In this document: piece by piece, positions 56,101 through 64,000 of the stretch
How the letters are laid out: every line of letters begins with the position of its first letter
How positions within the stretch are numbered: position 1 is the stretch's first letter
Source of the DNA: Spizellomyces punctatus DAOM BR117
Lineage: Eukaryota; Chytridiomycota; Chytridiomycetes; Spizellomycetales; Spizellomycetaceae
Length of the DNA stretch: 64,000 nt
Assembly: GCF_000182565.1 (NCBI RefSeq)
Contig: NW_015971553.1
Location: forward strand, 186,001-250,000
Direction of reading: 5' to 3'
Program-made: the position numbers and the translations under genes
The notes under the pieces: generated by a model
Told to the model about the DNA's origin: nothing
What the model saw: only the letters and a program-made list of their open reading frames with translations
Databases searched by the model: none

Positions 56101-57068
56101 TTGGACCCGATGATGATGAGGATGACATCAAGGAAGTTGTTATGGAAGACTTGACATCTCTTCTCTCTTCCATCGACAAGTCCGGAAAAGGAGTCTGTGT
56201 TCAAGCATCCACCCTCGGTTCCCTTGAAGCACTTCTCACATTCCTCAAATCCTGCAACATCCCCGTCTCTGGCATCAACATTGGCCCTGTGCATAAAAAA
56301 GACATCATTCGTGCTTCCGTCATGTTGGAGCGGGCCCCCGAATATGCTCAATTGTTGGCATTCGATGTACCCATCGACAAGGACGCTGAGCAAATGGCAG
56401 AAGAAATGGGGGTGAAGATCTTCACTGCCGAGATTATCTACCATCTCTTTGACCAGTTTACAGCCTACATGAAGAATATGGAGGAGAAGAAGCGGGCAGA
56501 TGCGGCTCCCAAGGCTGTGTTCCCTTGCGCGTTGAGAATTGTACCTGGAGCGGTGTTTAACAAGAGAAATCCAATTGTTTTGGGTGTGGATGTGATTGAT
56601 GGCAATCTGAAAATCGGGACTCCATTATGTGTCGTAAATGAAGAGGTAGCGACGCAAGCCATTCAAACAGCATGCTTTAAACGAATGACTCATCATAGTG
56701 CACTTCTTTTTGTAGACAAAGGGCGTAATCAGTCTTGGTCGGGTGACGAGTATTGAGCTCAACCATAAGGTACAGCAGGAGGCCAAGAAAGGTGGCCCCT
56801 CTGTTGCCATAAAGATTGAATCACCAGAATACGAAACACCAAAACTGTTTGGAAGACATTTCACAGAGCGGAATGAAATTTATTCGCATGTATGCATTGT
56901 GGTCGAGATTTTGGATGACAAGGCATAACTGGGTATACTGACTTTATCCATCTCCAATAGATTACACGAGCTTCCATTGATATTCTAAAGACAACATTCC
57001 GGAACGATTTGAGTAAAGATGACTGGCAGTTGGTAATCCGGTTGAAAAAGGCGCTCAAAATTGACTAA
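53170..57068 (+). CDS. EIF5B: translation initiation factor eIF5B
   Basis: Five exons (53170-53216, 53275-54220, 54291-56645, 56716-56889, 56961-57068) give 1209 residues, close to animal eIF5B. This GTPase joins the 60S subunit to the initiation complex and stabilises initiator tRNA. The first 600 residues are charged and disordered: K-rich and E-rich runs, repeated DDFDAEM blocks, and repeated SWD blocks near residues 455-490. The GTPase has G1 GHVDTGKT near 622, G3 DTPGHE near 688 and G4 NKID near 739. Then come the EF-Tu-like domain II, the IF2 domain ([11 protein letters not shown] region), the second barrel ([18 protein letters not shown]) and a final helix that binds eIF1A ([20 protein letters not shown]). 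A normal single-copy housekeeping gene. Confidence 0.95.
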
Positions 57069-57264
57069 ATGGTCACTTTTTGGTGCGATTGGGAAACGTT
57101 CATCCCATGTATAGGAGTGTGTGTTCTGGGGACAGGGGTGGGAAAGTATGAAGCATTATTATTTGAGGTTTTTTGAATATAGACTCGCATCAGGTCATTT
57201 TTAACAGCTATATAGACTTGGTTGATAAAAGGTTTTTGTCTTTTGTTCTGGTCTACCATGTATC

Positions 57265-58666
57265 TTACACAATATCCTCATCGCGCACGCAGATCTGCCC
57301 CTCACTTTCACTCTCTATCTGGAATGTCCATTCCTTTATCCCTGCCTCCTGAACAATTCTCCCTGCTTCTTTTAGGACCAAATCCCGGGTTTCCGCGTCC
57401 GTTTTGTCGTAGACGACAATGTGAGCGGTGCATATTGGGTACTCTGTTGTTAGACACCATATGCGGGTGGCGTGTATGGATTTTATGTGTGGGAGATTGT
57501 GGAGAGATTCTGGGAGGACTGGGGAGACATGGGCTGGAGTTGCTATCGTCAAGAGAGGGGATGAGTCCTCTTGCAATTTCATCAAGGGATACGACATGCG
57601 GTACGTACCTTCCATGAAAACAAGAACAATGTCGCGGATGATTCGGAATGTCGTGAAAAGGACGACAAAAGAGAAGAGAAATGTACAAATTGGGTCAAGG
57701 ATTTGCCAACTTGGTTTCCTGCCATGGGGATCAAAACGTTTTGAAAGTCAATACCATTTTTCTCGTATCTTGCGTTCGGTCAAATGGTGCAATCACAACT
57801 TACAGTATGATCGCTATCGAGGATAACACCACACCAATGGAGCAGACCAAATCGCCCATGGCGTGGAGAATCGCAGCGCGGAGGTTAATGTTTGGCGAGT
57901 CGGTTTTGGATTCCTTTGAGTGATGGTGGTGGTGATCATCGAGCCCAAACACGTTAATCAATCTAGGCAGAACACAAAGATATTAGTTATGTTGCCCGAT
58001 ATAAAGAGATGGACATGGTGTTCATACATGATGTTGACGACGAGACCAGCGATCGCCAATGGAAGCATCATGGTTGCATTGATGGGTTCGGGGTCCCCGA
58101 GAACTCTTTCGGTTGCTTCTTTTAGGAGGGCGAGTACCAGCGCCCATATGAGGAGAACAGATATCTATAAGACGGGGACAAGTTTGTAAGTTGTTTTTTT
58201 TCCAAAATTTCTCAATCCAAGAAACCAAACGCACCAAAGCACCCAAAACCTCTGCTCTCTTGAACCCAAATGTAAATCGTCCCCCCGCTCTCTTTCTTGC
58301 AATCCACAAGGCAACAAATGACACTGTATACGCCGCTGCATCAGTCAAGAGATGGAACGAGTCGGCAACGAGTGCGAGGGAGTTGGAATAGAGTCCACCA
58401 GCCAGTTCAATGAGGAAAAAGGTGAAGCAGATGGTGATTCCCAATGCGAGGCGCTTCTGGGCTCTGGTGGATGAGGGTGATATTGGGGAAGAGGTAGTTG
58501 TGATCGGTCTTGATGATGGAGAGGTGGAGTGAGGTATGAGGGGGATGGCATCGGGCGTATGTTGGAATTTGGTGGATTCAATGTCCATAGGGATCATGGT
58601 GAGTGAGTCGTTGAGGTCAAAGGAGGTGCTCTCGCTACTGTTGTGGTGATGTGTATTGGGTGGCAT
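57265..58666 (-). CDS. CDF zinc transporter (ZnT/Zrc1-like)
   Basis: Five exons (58666-58235, 58164-58028, 57962-57804, 57718-57609, 57533-57265) give 368 residues. Cation diffusion facilitators export zinc into vacuole or ER in exchange for protons. After a Ser/Pro-rich cytosolic N-terminus come six hydrophobic segments. Transmembrane helix 2 has HLLTDAAAYTVS with the site-A ligand pair HxxxD (usual form S..MLSD or H..TD), and helix 5 has LHAMGDLVCSIGV with the second HxxxD. The loop between helices 4 and 5 is His-rich (DDHHHHHSKESK), as in Zrc1 and ZnT. The cytosolic C-terminal domain (RIWCLTTEYPICTAHIVV) is typical. Zinc is the likely substrate because both sites have HxxxD. Confidence 0.9.
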
Positions 58667-59120
58667 TATTCGTTATTCTCGACAAGCCAGGAATCCGTTT
58701 GGATGGCTGTATAAATCGGAACAGCTTTGACAGAATGAATCCCTTACATATGTCCAGCTTGCCTTCAACAACCACCATCAAAAATACGGTCAAAAGACTC
58801 GTCTGCCACGTTTTGATGGACAGCAAAAAACTGGTATACTTTTTTGCAGACAGTTTTTTTTCCTTTCGTTAATCCCTCCCCCACAAGCAACAGCCATACG
58901 CATACGACGATCGGTGCACGAGCGGGTGGAATTGACCTTCACTTTTAACAAACCGCAAATTCCATTTTCTTAAGTCTTTTTTTTTTTTTTTAATCTTTTT
59001 CTTGGACATTTTACCCAAAAATAAATAATTACAAGAGTGTGTTGCGCAAGTTGAACAACGTGTGGACGTGTTTGGACTTGAAGAGATTTTTTCAACAGCA
59101 CGTTGAGAAGCACACTCTAG

Positions 59121-59140
59121 CACACACACACACACACACA
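59121..59140 (+). repeat. (CA)10 microsatellite
   Basis: Ten perfect CA units, followed by C. It is complementary to the GT tract 180 bases downstream. Confidence 0.9.
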
Positions 59141-59318
59141 CCTACTAGTAGTGTGGAAAAGCTTGTAGATTGCTCATCTCCAGCTTTTGATGCAACATGT
59201 GAGGCAATCGACATGAGGATGATGATGCGGTTAAACTCACTTGTTTCTTTTTTGCGCATGGCAGTTCCTTGCCAATGAACAAGATGGCCAAAATACACCG
59301 AACCCAAATCTCCACCTT

Positions 59319-59359
59319 GTGTGTGTGTGTGTGTGTGTGCGTGTGTGTGTGCGTGTGTG
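59319..59359 (+). repeat. (GT)n microsatellite, interrupted
   Basis: About 20 GT units with two GC interruptions. With the CA tract it could form a stem around a loop of about 180 bases. Confidence 0.9.
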
Positions 59360-59757
59360 ATCACACTCCCCCGATCAAGTCACACTATTCGCTCCGTTGA
59401 TCCACAATAACCATACAAGTAAAGGATAGCGTCCTGCGGCGGGTTTCCGCAGCTCTCGTCCATGTTTAAAGTTGCCCTGCACCTGGACGCAGCCGAACGA
59501 TGGCAGGGTAGTATTATCTTGTGCTATACAAATGAGAGATGGCGAGGTGGTGAAATGTCCTTGCAGTTTCGGTCCGACGACTTCAATTCTGCAGCAAATG
59601 ATGCATGATGGATCAACACCTGGACACCCCCGCAGCCCAGGAGGCTTGATGCCGATAGCGTTTTCATGACACGACACTTGAAATCTTCGAGACGACACAT
59701 CTCAGTTACCTTTGTTCTTTTGTTACTATTTACCTCCTGCAACTATTTTTAAGTGAC

Positions 59758-60610
59758 ATGGCGCAAGCAACTCCACGCGCATCTGAGCCTTCAACGGCTG
59801 CATCGCTTTCTGGAGATGCGGTTGCACAGCGGAATCTGGACACCACAACGCCTTTGAAACACCAATTGGCAGATCTTTACAAGCTTGTGGATAGCATCAA
59901 GGTTGTCTTTCCTCTGTTTTAATTACTGTCAACGTTATTAGAAAAGTCCAGCGCATTCCTATAGGTTTGCATGATGACGACTCGTCGTCCTGACGGCCAT
60001 CTAGTGAGCAGACCTATGGCAGTCCGGAAAAGGATCGGAACAGACATGTGGTGTGTTGTAAACTGCAGAGACCAATGCTGTGGGCTTCAATGATGAGCAG
60101 AGAACGTGTGAATTGAAAAGTGGCCATCCCGATTTGACAGGTTTATTACCAATAACGAGTCCCACAAACTCGAAGAACTCAGGTTTGACCCACACGTCAA
60201 CCTCTCGTTTTACAAGGAGGGAACGGGTGAGTGGGTCTCCATATCTGGAACTGCGGAAGTGAAACAAGATCGGTCATTGGTGGACGCATTGTGGGGCCCT
60301 GATATGAAGGTTTGTTTTCTTGTCAACGGTGTTTTTTGAATGCACATCAAGACCTGACGGAAACGAATAGGCCTGGTTCAATGATCTTGGCGATGGCATC
60401 CATACTGGAGGACCAGACGATCCTCGAGTGACTGTTGCACAGGTTAAAGCTTTCTCAGCGTACTACTACGTTCAAGATAGGTCCAAGCCAGCTGTCCTGT
60501 ATGAATTAGCAAAGTCGACTTTGACGGGTGAGGCTCCCGAGCTTGGCAAGGTACGCTTGATTGATGAGGAAAAGGTGGAGGTTGCAAGGAAGCTAGAGTC
60601 GAGTACATAG
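59758..60610 (+). CDS. PNPOx-like flavin protein (general stress protein 26-like), copy A
   Basis: Four exons (59758-59901, 59965-60050, 60141-60309, 60371-60610) give 212 residues. The FMN-binding split barrel of the pyridoxamine 5'-phosphate oxidase-like type (bacterial general stress protein 26 family) shows as VCMMTTRRPDGHLVSRPM, then DMWFITNNESHKLEEL, DPHVNLSFYKEGTGEWVSISGTAEV and LWGPDMKAWFNDLGDG. Such proteins bind FMN, flavins or heme cofactors; the substrate is rarely known. The 45-residue N-terminus is disordered. The gene faces copy B tail to tail, 210 bases apart. Confidence 0.85.
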
Positions 60611-60820
60611 GGTGGCATTCTACCGTGTGCGATCTTCCCCAGCAAGGTTATATGGAGAGGGTTTGGATAGCACTTGCAGTTCATCATTCGCTCGGCTGTA
60701 AACCGATCTGGTCATCCATATCATGTTCGTTGGAACATGTTCGTAGTAACTTTTGGTCAAAGATACCAGAAAATCGTCTCTTTTAAACAGGATCCTACAC
60801 ATAATATTTACAAAATGCCC

Positions 60821-61741
60821 CTATTCTTCAAGCTTTCTCGCTGCCCCTAATGCTGCAGCGTCAAGCTCCCGCGTCGGTCCAATATGCGGACGCTCTCCCG
60901 TATACGACCCCTTAATGATATCAAACAGAGCCCTGGGCGCAGACTTTTCCTGAATTTGATAATGCGCTGATTCTGCTTCCACAAAAATCAAACTAATACG
61001 AGGGTCCTCGGGGCCACCCGTGTGAACACCATCCTGTAAATCACCAAACCAGGCTCGCAGATCATCCGACCAGAGTTCTTTGATCTTGTTGCGGTCGTTT
61101 ACTATCCGAGCACGGCCAGAGACGGAGACCCAGTTGGAGGTGCTGGGCCTGTAATAGGCGATATTGACGTGTGGGTCAAAGTTGAGGTCATCGAGTTTGT
61201 GGGATTGGTTGTCTGTCACGAACCTGTAAACGGATGGGTTAGAAAGGTGCATGGCATAGGCAAGCTAAATCGGTGTGCTTTGCATGGGCAATGCAGTTCA
61301 ACGCATGTCTCGAGGCCCAATAACCACCCTTTTAGCCCTGAGCGACACTGACTCTTGATTTAGATGTCATTTTTTTGGAAACGTACCATAGATCAACTCC
61401 ATGGACTCGCTTCCTCGTCTGCATCGCGCGACTGACAAGCGACCCATTCGGTGCCCGCGTAGTCATCATTGCCGTCTATTCAAGAGTCGCTCCATTAGAA
61501 ACCTTATTGATATTGATGTGTCAGTTGCACTTTGTGCATTTACCTCGATTCCATCGATCAGTTTGTATAAATCTTCAATCTGCTTCTTAACCGTCGTCCC
61601 GCTGTCCAAAGATTTGGTCTTTGTTGTAGCATCCCCACCGCCAATATGCACGTCGCTGTGTGGAGTGGGAGCATCGCTCTTTGGGTAGGGGTTTCCGGCT
61701 TTGACGGCAGGATCAGTAGGAAGGTGAATGGACGTAGACAT
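60821..61741 (-). CDS. PNPOx-like flavin protein, copy B (paralogue of the gene at 59.8 kb)
   Basis: Three exons (61741-61544, 61475-61387, 61223-60821) give 229 residues. It is clearly paralogous to copy A: TAMMTTRAPNGSLVSRAMQT, DLWFVTDNQSHKLDDL, NFDPHVNIAYYRPSTSNWVS, and DLRAWFGDLQDGVHTGGPED match block by block. Intron positions 1 and 2 match copy A, but the intron before AWF of copy A is absent here, so one was gained or lost after duplication. The N-terminus is disordered and longer. A TATA box (61834-61842) lies about 93 bases upstream of the ATG. Confidence 0.85.
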
Positions 61742-61833
61742 GGTTTGAGAGTGTATTCTTTGATATGGTGTTGATATGTCTTTTTTCAAAACACAGATTG
61801 TTATTCCAAGGCAAGACTGCTGGCAGATAGCGT

Positions 61834-61842
61834 CCTTTTATA
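61834..61842 (-). promoter_or_regulatory. TATA box of PNPOx-like copy B
   Basis: TATAAAAGG on the minus strand, about 93 bases upstream of the start codon at 61741. Confidence 0.5.
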
Positions 61843-62269
61843 CAAGTCTTGGAGGTTTTGGGGGGTGACGTCAAAAAGAAGGAAACCTAATGGATCATGA
61901 GGTCATAACTCTATATTTGAAGGCTGGTTGGGGGGAAAAGTGTTAGTGCGGATTTCAACTTACAACCCGCCTTTGGGCATTCTTAAAAGGATTTTCTTTC
62001 ATCTTTATTTTATTTTTGTTTTGCCATGGCATATCATTTCACCAGAAATGAAATCTCAACACTCAAAGAGTGGTGCAGTTTTCGGATATCCTTAGCTCTC
62101 ACGAAAAGGTACAGTAGTGTGCGTGCAAGTGATGCGACACGCCATTACGACATCATCCCAAGGAGGCTTGGCCCTTTGGGGACGATCGTCCCGCTCCAGC
62201 CTTTGAATTCCGCCAACATCCACAAAGACAAAACACAGCACTTTCCGCTAAAAGAGTGAAATACCCCAA
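61843..62269. other. intergenic region between divergent genes
   Basis: About 430 bases. A plus-strand frame at 62026-62259 starts at an ATG but has no motif and is more likely the leader region of the gene at 62270. Confidence 0.45.
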
Positions 62270-62666
62270 ATGTCAAAGGAAGTTGACACAACTCCCACGG
62301 GAGCTCAAGTCCTGTCTGCAACGGAAGAGCAAGTCGCAGCGGAATGTCCCGCATTGACAAAGACCTCTGATGGCAAGGTTCTACAAACACCGCTCACTTG
62401 AATGCTCGAATGCAATTATCACCTAACAAAGCAAACCTCCCCAAAAGGCAATCGTACCCACAGAACTGAAATCAACAGCGTCTGAAATTGCACACCTGGT
62501 TTCAATGTCGCGGGACTCATCTTTGAGTTCTTTTGAGCGCGGACAAGCTGCACAGAAAGCGAGTGACAAGCATGCGGCAATTGGGGTTGGCGTACGGCTT
62601 CCTATTGATCAGACCTTAATGGATGGGACGGAGGGACTGGGGAGTGCGATGAGGATCGTGTTGTGA
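62270..62666 (+). CDS. small unrecognised protein
   Basis: Two exons (62270-62377 and 62448-62666) give 108 residues. It is hydrophilic, with no signal peptide, membrane segment or cysteine cluster apart from one Cys in the first exon. The middle (SSLSSFERGQAAQKASDKHA) is Ala/Ser/Gln-rich and helix-prone, with a faint likeness to late-embryogenesis or seed-maturation type repeats. The intron borders are gttcta and aaaag, both weak, and that lowers confidence. Function unknown. Confidence 0.5.
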
Positions 62667-63338
62667 GTCCATCCGAAATCAAGCTATGTGGCCAGATATC
62701 AAGTTTGGACAGAATATGTTATAGCGGTCCTGGTGGCATTACGCTGGATCGAAATGACACAGAGCAAACATTCTGGCTTTTAATGATAGGGTGGAGTTGG
62801 AGGCACATTTTGACAATGCCATCAAAGCGGCTTTTAACACCATATCTCTCAACAACAACACCCGCTGAAAAGCATCCGAGGATCACGGCAACAGCATTCT
62901 ACTCTATCTCTTTAAAATAGTCTACAAAACATCCTTTTGGGTCTCGGTGGGGCATAGCGTCAACCAGCTGGGGTCATGGTCCTGGGCACATGCAACTTGT
63001 GTTCGGTCTGACTATACGTGAATTTCAAGTACAAACACTCTAGTCCATGTATGGCATTGGTGCTATCATCCGAAAAAAAGAAAACTGCCCACCACTGTAC
63101 TGCATAGTCTCATCATCTACTGCCGTCATAGCACCAATGTAAAGTTGACTGGGGCGATTGAACTGGAGCCTTTTGAACACTTGCAATTTGGGTGGTGACA
63201 TCAGCTGTGGCACAGCCATACAACAGCTGGATGGACAGACAACCTTTCAGCTTGCTCGATTCTTCATTCTCCATTCACCCCTCATTCCAACGTCCAATAT
63301 TCCTTCCATCGTAGATCCTTATTGATTGATTGATGACA
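62667..63338. other. intergenic region, nothing recognised
   Basis: About 670 bases upstream of the aminotransferase. Nothing supported. Confidence 0.45.
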
Positions 63339-64000
63339 ATGTCGACAACTCCACCACCAATTTCCAATCGGGCCCGAGCCAATATCCAAAAAGAAAACCT
63401 ACTCGCTATCGGTATGATGAAAGTAAGAATATAAAGTATTTCCTTGATAAAACAAAACTGGGGGCGCTTATAATATTCATGTATGCAACAAAAGTGGTGG
63501 AGAAATCAATATCATGCCGAAAAGAATCCAGATGGAATTATTAACCTCGGTACAGCGGAGAATAAGTTGATGGCTGGGACACTCGTCGATTTGGTGAGGG
63601 AGAAAATTTAGATATTTTGGAGCACTGTACAAAAGATGCCAAGTTCAACTGATATTTTTCGCATTTACAGGTTGCAAAGATGTCTGCACAATTAGTGGAT
63701 GCTACATTCTCGTATGGGCTCATGTACGGGTCGCAAGAGCTCCGCGAAAAGTTAGCGGATATGTTCAATCTACAGTTTCGACCGATTCAGCGTGTGGAAG
63801 CTGGGGAGATTGTTGTCACGAATGGAGCGTGTTCGGCGGTGAGCAATCTGGTGCAAGTCGTGTGTGATGTTGGGGATGGGGTCTTGGTACCTGGTGAGTA
63901 ATCCGTGGGTGGTACATTGTAGATTTCGGTCTAACTTGAATCTTTCCAAAGCTCCTTATTACGGAGGGTTTGGTCCCGATGTCAGCAACTACTCGCAAGC
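63339..64000 (+). CDS. PLP-dependent class I/II aminotransferase (ACC-synthase-like), 5' part
   Basis: The visible exons are 63339-63422, 63495-63593, 63671-63893 and 63952 to the right edge; the gene continues beyond the window. Motifs at the start are those of ACC synthase-like aminotransferases: NPDGIINLGTAENKLMAGTL, then FSYGLMYGSQELREKLADMF (substrate loop), IVVTNGACSAVSNLVQVVCD (PLP-phosphate-binding turn) and APYYGGFGPDVS. The catalytic Lys is beyond the edge. Fungal members of this family are mostly general alkyl-transferases or aminotransferases; ACC-forming activity cannot be claimed. Confidence 0.85.

Larger units (their letters stand above)
58667..59757. other. intergenic region with two complementary microsatellites
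   Basis: About 1.1 kb between the divergent CDF and PNPOx-like genes. It holds a (CA)10 tract at 59121-59140 and a (GT)n tract at 59319-59359. Frames through the tracts are artefacts of the repeats. A T-rich run lies near 58979-58992. Confidence 0.6.

Noticed and set aside
59092-59364. Open frames with long His/Thr or Val/Cys repeats
   Set aside because: They are translations of the CA/GT microsatellites.
1-64000. CRISPR arrays, rRNA or prophage-like regions
   Set aside because: No spaced direct repeats, rRNA sequence or phage genes were seen; the window is ordinary eukaryotic nuclear DNA apart from the Fanzor element.

Overview
The window is nuclear DNA of a zoosporic (flagellated) fungus, most likely the chytrid Spizellomyces punctatus. 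Genes are split by many short GT-AG introns (about 50-90 bp), intergenic gaps are small, and the gene set is fungal (Clr2-like silencing factor, GH125 mannosidase, ABCC transporter). A very large ciliary gene (CFAP54) and a probable axonemal microtubule inner protein show that the organism builds a flagellum. I assign the species mainly because the 638-residue protein at 27843-29759 appears to be the characterised Fanzor nuclease SpuFz1. That is from memory, not from a search.

Layout. 0-7.2 kb: a 19-exon ABCC transporter (minus). 7.5-7.8 kb: a small Hsp12-like protein. 9.3-11.4 kb: an unrecognised membrane protein. 11.6-13.1 kb: an MGRN1-type RING ubiquitin ligase. 13.9-15.9 kb: a GH125 mannosidase with one GC-AG intron. 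16.7-17.5 kb: a gamma-glutamylcyclotransferase-like protein. 18.5-19.9 kb: a PEP mutase/isocitrate lyase superfamily enzyme. 21.0-22.1 kb: an Alr4036-like flavin protein. 23.5-26.0 kb: a small glycine-rich membrane protein and a secreted cysteine-rich peptide. 26.3-27.4 kb: CHMP2B (ESCRT-III).

27.6-29.85 kb: a complete mobile element. It has 28-bp terminal inverted repeats, a TA target duplication, a left flank CATA, one intronless Fanzor gene, and a right end that can encode the guide RNA scaffold. This is the most notable object in the window. It carries an RNA-guided nuclease as its only gene and no transposase.

30.0-30.8 kb: a FIT-family lipid protein. 32.1-33.3 kb: a Clr2-like protein. 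33.5-35.6 kb: two methionine-salvage enzymes in convergent orientation (MTRu-1-P dehydratase and acireductone dioxygenase). 36.0-36.9 kb: a glycerate-kinase-like P-loop enzyme. 37.2-47.9 kb: CFAP54. 48.5-51.4 kb: a hemerythrin-domain protein and an MFS transporter. 51.7-52.8 kb: a CIMIP1-like axonemal protein. 53.2-57.1 kb: eIF5B. 57.3-58.7 kb: a CDF zinc transporter. 59.8-61.7 kb: two convergent PNPOx-like paralogues. 62.3-62.7 kb: a small unknown gene. From 63.3 kb to the edge: a PLP-dependent aminotransferase that runs off the window.

I built the exon models by hand from splice signals, reading-frame phase and family motifs. Every multi-exon model given here keeps an open frame through all junctions. 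UTRs, promoters and start codons are inferred.
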